Positions 12,301 to 22,805 of a stretch of 64,000 nucleotides of DNA are shown here, piece by piece. The DNA comes from Cryptomeria japonica (lineage: Eukaryota > Streptophyta > Pinopsida > Cupressales > Cupressaceae): assembly GCF_030272615.1 (NCBI RefSeq), contig NC_081415.1, positions 371,607,809 to 371,671,808 of the forward strand, given 5' to 3'. The notes under the pieces are model-generated. The model searched no databases, had not been told where the DNA came from, and was given only the letters and a program-made list of their open reading frames with translations. How positions within the stretch are numbered: the stretch's first letter is position 1; each line of letters opens with the position of its first letter. The translations under genes and the position numbers were made by a program.

Positions 12301-12631
12301 CCTCATTGGACACAATTGTCCTGGACTGTGGATTGTAATGACGGGCACACTCGATCATCAACTCGTGACACTGAATGGCTGGAGGAAAACCGGCCGCCTT
12401 AATGATGCCACTCTCTATTATTCTCCGGGCGACAGGTGATGGCTTGCCGATGTAAGGGACCTCTCGGAACTTCTTTGTGCTAAAGTTCCCCAAGTTTGTA
12501 TCTCCAACGTTGCTCCACTTGGACACGATCTTGGTCTCCATTTCTTCGGTCTTTTGATCTTCTTTCATGAGAGCCGAGCGACTGGTGGATGCTCCCGCCT
12601 TTGGGGTCGCCATACCTACACAACATTTCAT
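9392..12631 (-). CDS. Uncharacterised 1079-aa protein encoded in U3 of unit A
   Basis: This is the longest intact frame in the window and I cannot name its function. Residues ~60-550 form a conserved domain with AGFPPAIQC (80-88), AYLSEEAISEAFHLPE (115-130), WMFYFIQ (207-213), KSFHMSSY (243-250), GGIHNRLS (311-318) and RYPTDRIVLLEVTRQL (355-370). Residues ~550-680 are low-complexity, with SEGN-type repeats and a basic stretch SKRKERSEKKESSKKK (585-600) that could be a nuclear signal. The C-terminal part has IPDWLKERL (683-691), DETGSRKLQIATP (731-743) and charged, probably coiled-coil segments. All these motifs recur in the broken copy at 39.0-42.35 kb. I see no zinc knuckle, protease, reverse transcriptase or integrase motif. 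The style recalls extra plant transposon proteins (plant mobile domain, Transposase_28/32), but that is inference. The second ATG (12613, MATPKAG) follows a good 3' splice site and may be the true start. Confidence 0.85.
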   Translation of the reverse strand: MKCCVGMATPKAGASTSRSALMKEDQKTEEMETKIVSKWSNVGDTNLGNFSTKKFREVPYIGKPSPVARRIIESGIIKAAGFPPAIQCHELMIECARHYNPQSRTIVSNEGNTLAYLSEEAISEAFHLPEHRDMIYKSIEGARSVYDDDPDACLSIINKNWLLKSRPRLSKVPNTPHRIDFQEEYRDLITMLNRVTGAPHAFYFEKWMFYFIQVIVQGKGTIHWARIISHCLDVQLRRLRATKSFHMSSYVIYALIRSVEYAGLPHRGVIGRGPGEVRVCESYTYLHHPPGKNYKLINDTFTMNITRTLQGGIHNRLSQDAQEFIKRYGAWFIQFPKFTYIRVYGCPLPPYMLPRYPTDRIVLLEVTRQLAAYVKAFRHRHQNGVQVPIILGNSVEVCPNVLAMDDAEKELALYPFSSFAWRNSFDPHGHLEETVGRRFRHEYQIEDFMMNLLDDLEVKRKIHSRLPLDFIRKCKIYRVADQAQDNGRHIQSSYDRESKTISLNWNEPEAVDLDDLMAPVLSCTRRWVDVQHQKLREQGIAMSFTLEEKPAEGGASVSEGNPNPRNSGEGNLRCASEGNLHSRGSKRKERSEKKESSKKKQGANKDQTPGTSSRPEDRTIRVEESMESMVQNDRQEEGQAQHVSSDGSLQDYDLDNDNEVTSPPRQEEMVHKEIQVQETRSNIPDWLKERLTKVIAIEDEDSAIDLESLVGRSHMTTEKKKATKMSKMIRDETGSRKLQIATPAADKYEGEILAEDYHIQTIELGPSTAEQTLDDATDTFEALKDKFREEVEKNRKLEKEVGAWRTYFSHINEPLGRQDPVRSPLQALPLQSINEAERFRNMVQRTCSWMDRSHTVAIEFVTRMSKITHQAIQVLEIIHRLMATVAAFAHTKDVVIPVLKVIRHTSRRILAQERILEGDSHSLFQWSTLLHIKSVLFEDISVRCGQVEEVINPIQDRVFEVLRTILGRRIEVETDVDLQEFEDRIKIIFRKDADVTDEQYDQMYATMLLIDRTKELEPTWDTALLDAFDQVIHLEESIKNLPEIPSTEIEGIVTKFIAYAKKENWKGNKILDERLLQMT

Positions 12632-12820
12632 TATAAGAAATAGATTTTTGCAATAAATAACGTAAATAAGAGAGATAGATTTTAGGAAACCTCATGATAA
12701 GTCTCTAGAGTTATCATTTCCTAAAATACAACGATTGAGCCAAGAGAAAATCAACTCAAAATTTCAAAAATTGACATATGACGATGAATGAATAAAACAA
12801 TAACAGTTAAATCGCCATAC
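12616..12820 (-). other. Candidate 5' leader intron of the 1079-aa ORF
   Basis: On the minus strand ATCGAG|GTATGGCGA at 12820 looks like a donor, and a T-rich stretch ending TTGTGTAG|GTATGGCGA at 12616 looks like an acceptor. The string GTATGGCGA occurs at both junctions. Splicing would remove 205 bp and place the ATG at 12613 two bases after the junction, which favours MATPKAG as the start over the upstream ATG at 12631. This is a prediction from sequence only. Confidence 0.35.
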
Positions 12821-13612
12821 CTCGATAGAGAGCTAACCCTAGAATGCAAAAACAAAATTTGCCTAGGCAAAATTGAGGTATAAAGATAATCTTCAATATG
12901 ATCTCAAATTTGACTTCGCCACCTCTGGAGAGAATGTGATCTTCAATTATCGCCTTGGACGTGATCTCAAATGGATCTTCAAGTTCGGACAAATAAATCT
13001 CCAAGTCTTTAGCAAATTTCCCTTTGGCGTGGTCTTAGATGGATCTTCAAATTAGCATCACCTTTTAATTGCTTACGCCACCTTGGATGGAATTCACACC
13101 TCTTCAAACACACTTCGCACGCCTCGCACCACCTTGGGAATGTCTACGCCACCTTTGGTTTGAAATCGCACCACCTTTGGATGAATGAAACTCGCACTAC
13201 ATTCGCCTCTTCTCAATTCGCATGAAGGAAGGTAAAATAATGATGTAGAAAATGATAATTCTACCCCCCTTATATAGCGCATTCATCCTTCATTTACTAA
13301 GGCCGACTTAATAAAAATAAAACCATTTCAAACGATTTTTAAATGATTTGCAATGACATAACAAGGCCGACCTCCTTAAATGAGCGCTCAAATCGATTTT
13401 TTTTTTTTTATTAAATAATTAACTATTAATGCCTTGCGTTTTTTAATTGCAAATTTCGATTTTTAAATAAGGCAAAAATAATTAATAAATGTTAACGCCA
13501 TATTAAATGCCAATAAAAAATGGATTTTCAATTTTTTAAATTGATTTAGCATTTAAAGAAATTCAAATTGTTTAATTTGGCGCCAAAATATGAAAATAAA
13601 GGGACGTACCTC

Positions 13613-15543
13613 ATCGCTCTGGTCCCTTGGAGAGGGACAGGAGCGATCTATGATTTTGGTCTAGATTCTTGCATTTTCAACGTTCAACTCCTTCATTTCC
13701 ACGTCCCAAATTGATCATCTGGTGGTCCTTTCGAATTTGAATGCCTTTCTTGTGCGAGCAAATGCATCTCATGATCATTATCGCCCTGGTCCCTTGGAGA
13801 GGGACAGGAGCGATCCTAAGTTTTTTTGCTTGAAATTCTCCATTTTGGTACGATCCTTTCCTTGTATCATCTTCCAAACGTCATTTAGAACCTTGTGCGT
13901 CCTTGTCTTAACGTGACTTTCAAAGAATGTCATGTGTTTTATCTAACATCGCCCTTGTCCCTTGGAGAGGGACATGAGCGATCTCCATGTCTTCATGTTC
14001 ATCTTGTATCTTTGACCTTCGAAATATCAATGCTTGTGTTCTTTTGCGCTTATTCCCATTTGCTTTTATATTGTGTTTGGATGCATTAAAGGGACCATCG
14101 CCCTTGTCCCTTGGAGAGGGACAGGAGCGATCCATTATTTCTCCTTGATCTTGGCGACTTTTAAACTTCGATCTCCTTTGCAATGTCCTTCAAAACGTCA
14201 TCCCTTGCCTTGTTTGTCCTCGCCTTGCCTCGTTTTGAAGGAACATGAGTGCCTTTGATGAGATCGCCTTGGTCCTTGTCCAAAGGACAGGAGCGATGTG
14301 AGCTCTATATTCATTTTGGTGATTATTTGGACGTTCAAAACTCTTGTTTATCACCTTGTTGTCATACCATGGACCCTCCAGAACGTTGCAATATATTGTC
14401 CTTACGTGAATTTTGTATGAAATGATCAATACATCTAATATCGCTCTGGTCCCTTCCCAAGGGACAGGAGCGAAGTTCATCATTATGTGCTTGTTCTTGT
14501 TTGTACCAACTTGCAATCAACTTCATTGCGTGGAATGACGTCCTTTCGACCTTCTTGGTTGCTCGAAACTTGTTTGCCTTTTGAAATCTACGCCATTATG
14601 TAGATATCGCTCTGGTCCCTTCCCAAGGGACAGGAGCGATCTGGGTCTTTAGAGCGCAAATCCTTCCATGTGATGACCTTTACAACCTTGCGCTTGATGG
14701 AAATGCCTTGAAATGTCTTCGCCACCCTTCGTCTTGACTTGGATCGGTCTTGAACCTTGGAGGGACGACCTTGAACTTGCGTAGAGAGTATTATCATCAT
14801 CATCGCCCTGGTCCCTTGGAGAGGGACAGGAGCGATCCTTCCCTTGTGGCCACTATCTTACTTTGCCTGGTTCCAAGTTTATATTCAACGGACTCGTCCT
14901 TCTTCCCTCTATTCGTTCATGCCTTGACATCATTTGTAACTTTGCAAGAAAAGCAATTATATCAAAAATCGCTCTGGTCCCTTCCTGAGGGACAGGAGCG
15001 AACTAGGCATTTAATACTGTTATGGACGTCCCAAAAATCTTCAATTTATATTCAATGCATTCATCTCATGTTCTCCTTCGTTTTTGAACGTAAACTTACC
15101 TTGACCCTTGTCTGGATTTTGCAAAATGGAGGAAATCGCTCTGGTCCTTGGGAGAGGGACGAGAGCTACAAGGTACCTCGCCCTGGTTCCTTGGAGAGGG
15201 ACAGGAGCGATTTAGTCAATATAGGTCATTTTCCTTCGTTTTTGCATCTCAAATTATATTCATTTGGCAAAGCATCTTCCTTTGGGCGTCCTCAAATTGT
15301 TAAGTTATCAAAATCTTGCAAGGACAAAACGAAATTTGAATCGTAGCTCCGGTCCTTCACTGAGGGACAGGAGCGATTTTCTTCCTGGAGGCATTTCTGT
15401 GCTCATGAAAATCTTCAATTTATATTCAATGGAAAGATCTCGTCGTTCTCCATCACTTCAAACGTAAAATTTGTCTGGACTCTGCAAGGATGATGAGATA
15501 TTTGAAATTGAGCTCCCGTCCTTCACTGAGGGACAGGAGCGAT
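13613..15543 (-). repeat. 13-copy hairpin satellite in U3 of unit A (~167-bp spacing)
   Basis: A 33-35-nt imperfect palindrome is repeated at 13613, 13780, 13948, 14097, 14263, 14440, 14606, 14802, 14968, 15135, 15178, 15345 and 15511. The arms are ATCGCTCTGGTCCCT and AGGGACAGGAGCGAT, a 15-bp stem with one mismatch and one wobble. The loop varies: TGGAG, TCCCA, TCCTG or TCACTG types. Spacing is mostly 148-196 bp, centred near 167, apart from one 43-bp step. The spacers are themselves related but far less conserved than the hairpins, so this is a decayed tandem array in which the hairpin has been retained. Confidence 0.9.
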
Positions 15544-16138
15544 TTTGCTCCTACAGGCCAAAATATCATGATTTTACACATTTTAACACTTCACGAGGCG
15601 AAAACGAATCAATTCCAATGCCCAGGATCAAACTTCAAAAAAGTCAAAATTTGGTCAAAATATTCAATCAAACAAAAATTCATATTGACGGCCAACACTT
15701 AGACAAGTTTAAGCTCTGCATGAACATTCCAATTGAAAATTAGACCATTTTGGCGAAATCATTGCATTCAAAATTTACATTCTAGAAAAGAAGCTCAAAA
15801 GCTCTCAAAAATGACTGGATTTTGGCTTGAAAAGGCAAAATTTAAAACCCTAAGGCTTGACCCTAAATCCAGACAACCAACCAACTAACAAAACCCTAAA
15901 AAAAAAAACGAAAAGCGAAAACGAGCGAAAAACAAGCAAAAAGAGGGGGTCCCCATTTGGTATGGGGCGATGTGTGAAATGGTCACAACAGATATGCATC
16001 CTATTTCTTTCTCTTGGAGATGATTCTTGAGTTGCAAGAGGCATTGCAACTAATGGTTATGATAGCAGGATGGAATTGGTGAGCCGAGTCCAAGACAAAG
16101 TAGGGGATGAGGGTGGAGGATGTAGTGAATAGTGATTT

Positions 16139-16969
16139 TTTTTGGGGCGATGCAAAATATATAGTCTCCATTACTATAGTTTTCTAGGTCGTTAGATATG
16201 GGGATTCCAATGCACCTAGCCTTGGAGAGGTGTGTGAGTACATTGATTCTATGCTAGACCAAATGAAGGTTTCCACGTGAGAGGACACCACTTTAGGATT
16301 CTACAATGAGCACATTAAGCCAACCATTCATTGGAGATGGGAGGAGCTCAACACTCCCTTCACGTGCCTATGCATTGAACCTCAAGTGGTACAAGCAAAG
16401 GCTTGGTAGAGTTGCACCCATATAGGATGTTGAGGTGAAGGCAAGGTTCATGAGGGCCATCCAAGAGATGTATGATTCTGTAGAGGCTGCATCATTTGTT
16501 TTGAGTGGACAAAATTTGCCACTCTTGAGGGTTATTTTGAGGAGGCCAAGATGGATAGGGAAACTATGGCATAGGAGGACCCAATTTTGTGGTGGAATTG
16601 CCATGGACCAAATTCTTTGACTACCACGCTAACCATTTGATTGCTATTTGAGGTTTCTAGTTCTTCTGCTGCTGAGAGGAACTAATCTACTTATAGCTTC
16701 ATCCACTTTCTTAAGAGGAATATGCTTACCTCTAGGATGGTAGAGAAGCTTGTGGTTGTACATAATGCATTGCATTTCATTGACCGCAAGAATTATCTGT
16801 ACAAAGATAGTCCAGCAGCATGATGGGATGTAGAGCCGAAGGAGCTAGTGCAGATTGATGAGGATGCTACAGTTACACAGGGAGTGCTGGTTGTTATTAG
16901 TTTGGAGGGGCTTTACAATGTGGGTTCCACTTCCAGCAGTTCTAGTGATGAGGAGTTTGGGGATGACTA
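16139..16969 (+). pseudogene. hAT transposase C-terminal fossil (DUF659/dimerisation region)
   Basis: Translated fragments in more than one frame match the C-terminal half of a hAT-superfamily protein. An early segment contains WGDAKYIVS and then YIDSMLDQMK. A middle segment contains FYNEHIKPTIHWRWEELN and, after a frame change, YALNLKWYKQRLGRV. The end has the dimerisation signature SSSSAAERN followed by STYSFIHFLKRN and VHNALHFIDRK. At least two frameshifts and several stops break it, so it cannot code for a transposase. The N-terminal BED zinc finger and the catalytic aspartates are not seen. Unit A lies immediately upstream and may have inserted into this element. Confidence 0.75.
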
Positions 16970-19900
16970 GAGGCCTCACTTCACTCCATTTTGTTATTTT
17001 GACTTCACTGTACTCATTACAATTGTTACCAATTTTTACCTTATTTGTCAAAATAGGTGGTTGTTTCAGTTTCCCAAGATTGTAAATGGTTTTCTAGTGC
17101 CTTGTTGTGTTTTTGTGATGTCATACATCGTGTGATATCATGAGGTATGGATTAGTGCATTATATTTCTTCATTTTGTTGCAAAGAGGGCTTCCTCATAT
17201 TAATATGGACATTAAAATCATTTTTGAAGGTATGCAAATCTTTTATTCATGTCCATTTGGTCTACATGAATGATGGTCCACATTGCATAAGCCACATTAT
17301 GGCAGTCAAAGGTCAAGATGATTTTATTCCCATGTCCTCCTTTCTTGAAGTCTCTGGAAGGCATGATTAAAAGTTATAGGGAAGTTGTTTCTAGTTTATA
17401 ACAAACTCATTTATTGCTTTTATCATGCACAAATGGGTGAGTCATAGACAGGAAGTCAGCTAAGGTGGTCTTGTTTGTTCATCAAGTTAGAAAGTTAAGT
17501 TTTCATGTAGGGAAACCCAGTTCTTCAAGCTTTTGTTAGCAGGAAAAAATGGCAGCCAATCTATTATTGTTGAGCTAGCATGGAGGCCTTCTAAGTTGTG
17601 GAAGCTGTTGAAATGGCATGCACAGGTATATACTTGAGACCCATTACTTTCAAGAAAGCAAGTTTATTAAGCTGTCAAAACTCCTGTATGACTGTCAAAA
17701 CCCAAGATCCTGTCTATAGATCTTGTTACATGGTAATAACTAATAAGCGTTGAATCTCATTTTTTTGACCATTCATGTGAAGGGTTTATTGTTGGTTTAG
17801 TGCATTGTTGTCCAAAAGGTTAAGCCTCTATTAGACCCTTTTCTGTGTAAACAAAAAAGCAAAATGAGAAAGAGGGGTTCATAACTTCCATTCCCTGTCC
17901 AAAAAGACAATCTGCTGTTGAAAATAGCTGATCAACAGTCACTAAGCGTATGAATAGTACCAAGAAATTTGGGATCTCGGGATCTTCAATTTAAGAGCCT
18001 TTAGTGATGGGTGAGATAAATTTAAAGCAGTGGCAAGAAGAAGACTAATCAATGAAGCAAGCAAAGGATGACAGTATGCTGAGGACAGAATGCAGGGGCA
18101 ATGGCAATGGCAAATCACAGTCACAGTGAAGGATTAGCATTGATATTTGTGTACCATGAATGAGAAGGCAGTGATCTTCAAACAATTTGAGCAATCATTC
18201 AGTCATGAGTCTGGGAGGTGGTATGGTGTGTAAAGGCAATGGCATAAAAGACTTTGAGAGGCTTATAAGGTTTCCATATTTTATTGTTTTGTGAGGATGA
18301 AAGGACCTTATTTAACCTTGATTTATTGGGCTTAAAGATAGTGAACATGACTCTGATAGAAAGTGGCAGTGCTCAAATGGATGACAGTCTATTTTGTTGA
18401 TAAAAACTCAAGCATAGTATAACAAAGAGTGCCAGAAGACGTCCTTTTATAAGCTTTTTGAAGTTAAAATTTCAATGAATTATATGGAGAGGCAGTCTTG
18501 AACATGTTAAAAAGGGGCAGAAATAATAAAGCTTACAGCTGTCTTAAACAGTGATGACAAACATGGGGGAACAGTCCAATAGCAAGGACATGGATATGAC
18601 AAAGTCTTGGAAGGTGTCAAGGATAGCAGCATGAAGAGGAACATTATCATACTTCAGCTATGAATAATGACAAAGGTCAAGCAATACTTCATTGAAGAGG
18701 ATGGAGTAGACACAGAAAGACAGAGCCATGAGGTGAGAAGATAGTTAGTATGGAAGGCAGATTTGTGGGGTTTTAAGGAGGTTATGTGAACTCAGGGTAT
18801 TGAACAATTTGTGAAGCCATTGAGAGGACAACTGTGAGCTTGAGAAGACTACAAATAAATGACATTCAATTCACTGTCTATCATTCATGGTCAAGTGCAT
18901 CATTAACAGTGAGCATGCCAAAAGATAACAGTGGTGAAGTGATTAGTGTTGCATCACAATTTGACATCAAACTGCCTTGTGAAGATGGTTGTGAAGGTTT
19001 AGTGTGCTTTTGAAGGTGAAAACATTGCATGAGGTCTGTCATAAAATGGGTTTCTCTGTGGAAGTCTTATATAGTTTATGAAGCAACAATATGCATTGAC
19101 CTTTCATTTGTTGAGTTTTGTTGCCATATACACAGTTCAAAGGGCTGAGATATAAGGAAAAATAGCAGTTTTTGTGAAGGATCAAACCTTTAAATCACAA
19201 GTGGAGAATCTTGAAACTTATTGGATACATAGTATGAAAGGGGACAGTGGACATGGAAGATTACAGAGGTCCTCGTGATAAGAACTAAGAAGTGAAACAA
19301 GACCTTTCTCAAAATTCTTGTCAGTAACAGAAAAAGAGGGCAGATCATAGAAGAGTAACTTGGAAGACAGTCCATCAACTTGTTAGAGGGGCACAGAAAC
19401 AAAGGATAGCTCATGAGGAAAAGAGGCAAGTAAAGAAGACAGAGTTATCATGAGACACAGGAAGTATGACTACAATGATTAAATAGGATCAAGATACCAG
19501 TTGTAATCAAAGTAAAGAGACCACCATTGAAGAGTTGTTGATGCTACTTTTTCAACTTCTAAAACCCAATCCAAGCATTTGAAACAGCTCATATCTTCCA
19601 AGGAGCCATAAAGGATCCATTTAAGAAGTCTAGAGGTCAAATGACTTGTATGGGTTTGTGTAGAAGATAGTTTTGTACCTCTTAAAACTTCATTTGATAG
19701 TGTGAACAAGATGACAAAATTGTGGCAAGCAAAGGTGGTTAGTTTAAGGGCCAAGAAGCAAAACTCAGTGAAAGGCAACATACAATCAAGCCTCTTAAGA
19801 AAATGGACACTCAACAAGCAATATGAAAAAATATTATAGTCATACAAGTGGAAAAAAATCAGTAAGATAGTCAGGACATTGGCAGTCCTTAGATAATTCA

Positions 19901-22445
19901 TCATGACAAAAGCAGATCCATGGTGCTAAAAAGGCATGAAAATTAAAATGTCTAGCAAACAGAAACATGAGGGAGAGTATGTTGTTCTAAGCAAATGGCA
20001 TTGGCACTCAATGTTGCATGACAGCAAAAGGAGATCCATGGGTGGCAGTATCGATGACAGTCTAAGAAGTTATGAGATGACAGTTTTGAGAGTGCATTTA
20101 TCATGATTATCACTGCCTTATACACCTGGATTTGTTCAAAGATCAAATTGAAGATGAATACAGATAAAGAATGACAGTCATAGCCAGTCAAGAAGACATT
20201 CCAAAAGGCAATCAGCTGAAGACAGTCAATATAAGTGACAGTTTGTCCTTGATAGTGCAAACAGAGGACATCCATTATTGAATAGGATAGACTATAAAGC
20301 AGGAAACAATGGAAGAAAACTCAAGGATGCATGACAATGAAAGCGTGAAATACAAGACATTAGGGTCATGAAAGCATTGTAAAATCTTGTCAAAGTAAGG
20401 GTGACCTATGAGCATAGGCATGAAAGACACAATGAACAGTAAAGAAGAAGAAATGGCAGTTCTTTAATGGTTTTAGGTTCAGTAAACCCCATGGAAGAGA
20501 ACAAAATGAGAGTATACAAGAAATTCATGCTGAGTGGGTCTAAAGTCCAAGCTTTTGGCATTTTCTTGACAGTATAACTTGGCCAAAGTACTCTCAGAGG
20601 TATTAAATGCATTCAAGGGACAGTTTTAGGCCATTAAAGACAATTTTGAGGTAGTTTTGAAGGCCTTAAATGGTCCAATTACTTTCCATCTGCCAACGTG
20701 GTGACTTTCCAAGCCTTGAAAAACACATGCTTTATAACTATGGGAAGAAGTTGACAGCAGTTGAAAGAGTAAAACCCAGTTATGCAACATGTGGAGAGTA
20801 TAAATGACAATGTGGTGACTTGTTCAAGTGGTTGGGGAGTTTTAGCAGGCAGTTTTGACCCAGTTAGAACCAGTTGAGAACATCTAGGAGCTGATTGAGG
20901 GACACCATCAATGGATGGATCAAAGTAGAAGGCTTTTCTTCTCTCTCTCCCATCATTTTGGAGCACTTTTGATGCCTCAAAAATACGGACACATCAGCTG
21001 GACGCCCAAGAAGGTTTTGACCAAGCAAAGTAATGCGACACTTGTCTTTTTCTCTCAGCACATGTTCCTTTCTTGTAGCAAGCTGTTGCACAGTATAAAG
21101 CACAACCTTAGGCTTCCTTTTCACTTAGTTCTTGCATGTTGGATGAAATACCTGAAATACCTGAAACAAGGTTCTCTCACAACTACCTTGCATGTTGAAT
21201 GAAATACCTGAAACAAGGTTCTCTCACAACTACCTTGTATTGTAACTCAGTCTCAGACTAAGAAGCAAATATTTTAGACTTGTATAAGCTGTTGGAAACA
21301 CTTTTTGATCAATAAAATTAAGCTTTTTTATCTTCTTAGAGCTGTTACATTGTGCAAGTTTGTTCAAGATGGTTGATGCAATCTTGTGATGAGGTTTTCT
21401 CTTTGATTTCTGTCTCATCTTCATTTGCCTTTATGCACAAAGATATTTATTTTTGCTGGTTGTGACTTGTGTTAACCAATCAGGGATAGAGTTTAAGTTA
21501 TGACAACTTTTTCAGCTCCTTCTAAACATTGTCCATAGTACTTTCTAGCTGATTAGAAACACTTTTGCAAGGTACAACTGAAATTCTGAGTCATGTATGT
21601 TTTGGTTTGAGAAATTGGTCATATTGTGCATCCAAAACAACAGTATAGGTCCTAAAACCATTTTGGTGCATCACTTTTTTAGTCTTAGTTTCATTTCATG
21701 TTTCTTTCCAAGTATGTAGCAGTACTACAAGGTAGATTAGGTGAGCTCCAAGGGAACCAGACCTGTTTAGAGGTTGGTCTCAAGCATTAGAGCCCACATT
21801 ATGTGAGATCATCCCATGTTTCAGTAAGTTGTTGAGTTGAGAGCTCAACAAGGGTGCAAACTTTAGAGACAATAGTAATCATTATGGAAACTTGAATATA
21901 ATATCAATTTTGAATTCGACATTTTGAATTTTCACTGTTCAATGTTAAATTGTTAAGTTCACCTCAAACTTTAGTAGTATTTAAGTTTTACTAAATTGTC
22001 AAAGTTTCATTTGCAATTCTTATACTTGTACATCTTTTTATAACTATTTTTTCAAGTACTATATGTATATCAGCATTGCCCCTCCACTGCTGCTGCGCTG
22101 TTGTCCCCCTACCATTCCCTCTTTGACCCCAAATTGAAGCCGTTGGTTCCTCCATCTCCAAAATCCATCCCTGCATCCCCACATCAAGAAACTCCATGGA
22201 ACTATGCAATCAATTGATTATATATGAACCATAGATGAAAAAATCGTCCAAATATCGGCAAAATCGTGATTTATTGGGAGTCTATATTGCAAACGATTAA
22301 ATCTTACAAAAAATCGCGAAGGATTTTTTTTTTAAAATCGTGATGTTTAAATAGAATAAATTGTGATAAAATCGCATGCAAATGGGACAAAAATCGCGAA
22401 TAAAAAAGCGATGCCATTTTTTTTACGCAACCCTAAAAACTGAGT
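16970..22445. other. No gene; long non-coding, repeat-like region
   Basis: I found no coding domain on either strand. The hexamer GACAGT occurs about eleven times on the plus strand between 18060 and 20630, far above chance for 2.6 kb. A TATA-like CAGTATAAAGCAC (21091) and an AATAAAA signal (21311) lie ~220 bp apart with a tandem duplication between them, the arrangement of an LTR R region. The stretch may therefore be a large decayed LTR, but I could not find its ends. Confidence 0.45.
21131..21237. repeat. Tandem duplication, ~50-57 bp unit
   Basis: A segment starting TTGCATGTTG(G/A)ATGAAATAC and ending AACAAGGTTCTCTCACAAC is present twice head to tail. The first copy has an additional internal repeat of ATACCTGAA. 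The near-identity suggests a recent duplication. Confidence 0.85.
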
Positions 22446-22805
22446 TTGTTTTTATTTTTTAACGAAAACGATTTCGGCGATTTTGTTTTCCCTAAGCACG
22501 ACGGCCGACGGAATTTGTGGATTGAGTGTGGATTCGAGGGATCATTATCTATCAACGGGAGTTTGTGTATATTTGACGGGATCAATGATTTAATCTTCTA
22601 CCTGGTAATGAGTTTGTGGATATTTGACGGGATCAATGATTTAATCTTCTACCTGTTAATGAGTTTGTGGATATTTGACGGGATCAATGGTTATAATTCT
22701 CTTTTGGCTGTCCCAAAAGAACATGAAAGGATTAGGAGAAATTTAGCCAATATAGGTCAAGAACATGAAAGGATTAGGAGAAATTTAGCCAATATAGGTC
22801 TTTGA
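22446..22805 (+). CDS. Small ORF with in-frame internal repeats, unknown
   Basis: This 119-codon frame is not recognised. Its interest is internal: a 51-bp (17-codon) unit starting at 22569, 22620 and 22671 gives three copies of a peptide around IFDGINDLIFYL, and a 42-bp (14-codon) unit at 22719 and 22761 gives two copies of EHERIRRNLANIG. Both units are multiples of three, so the frame survives duplication. That may be chance. No promoter or homologue is visible, and it may be part of a decayed element rather than a gene. Confidence 0.3.
   Translation: MFLFFNENDFGDFVFPKHDGRRNLWIECGFEGSLSINGSLCIFDGINDLIFYLVMSLWIFDGINDLIFYLLMSLWIFDGINGYNSLLAVPKEHERIRRNLANIGQEHERIRRNLANIGL

Larger units (their letters stand above)
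8462..15990 (-). mobile_element. Unit A: giant solo LTR-like unit with internal ORF
   Basis: On the minus strand the unit starts at 15990 with TGTTGTGACC followed by a CCCCAT/ATGGGG hairpin, the same ~48-bp start as units B and C. In order it then holds a hairpin satellite (15543-13613), an AT-rich stretch, the 1079-codon ORF (12631-9392), the palindrome AAACCCTAATTAGGGTTT (9272-9289), a TATA-like TATTTAT (9201-9207) and ~800 bp matching the R-U5 of C. Its last ~100 bp fall in the gap, giving an estimated length of ~7.6 kb. A promoter near the 3' end and pointing outward is what an LTR has, and no second LTR copy is present. The target duplication cannot be tested because of the gap; the 5' flank is GATAT (15991-15995). 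Confidence 0.75.

Noticed and set aside
9392-12631. The 1079-codon ORF as an ordinary single-copy host gene
   Set aside because: A homologue sits inside unit B, which has exact target duplications and the same ends and promoter layout, so it travels with a mobile element.
14750-15346. 198-codon plus-strand frame containing PGPLERDRSD-type repeats
   Set aside because: The repeats are the hairpin satellite read in one frame. No independent coding signal is visible.
13613-15543. Regular short repeats resembling a CRISPR array
   Set aside because: The repeats are diverged, the spacers are long and related to each other, there are no cas genes, and the setting is a plant LTR.
19479-19904. 141-codon minus-strand frame
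   Set aside because: There are no recognisable motifs, and it lies in a non-coding repeat-like region with many comparable chance frames.
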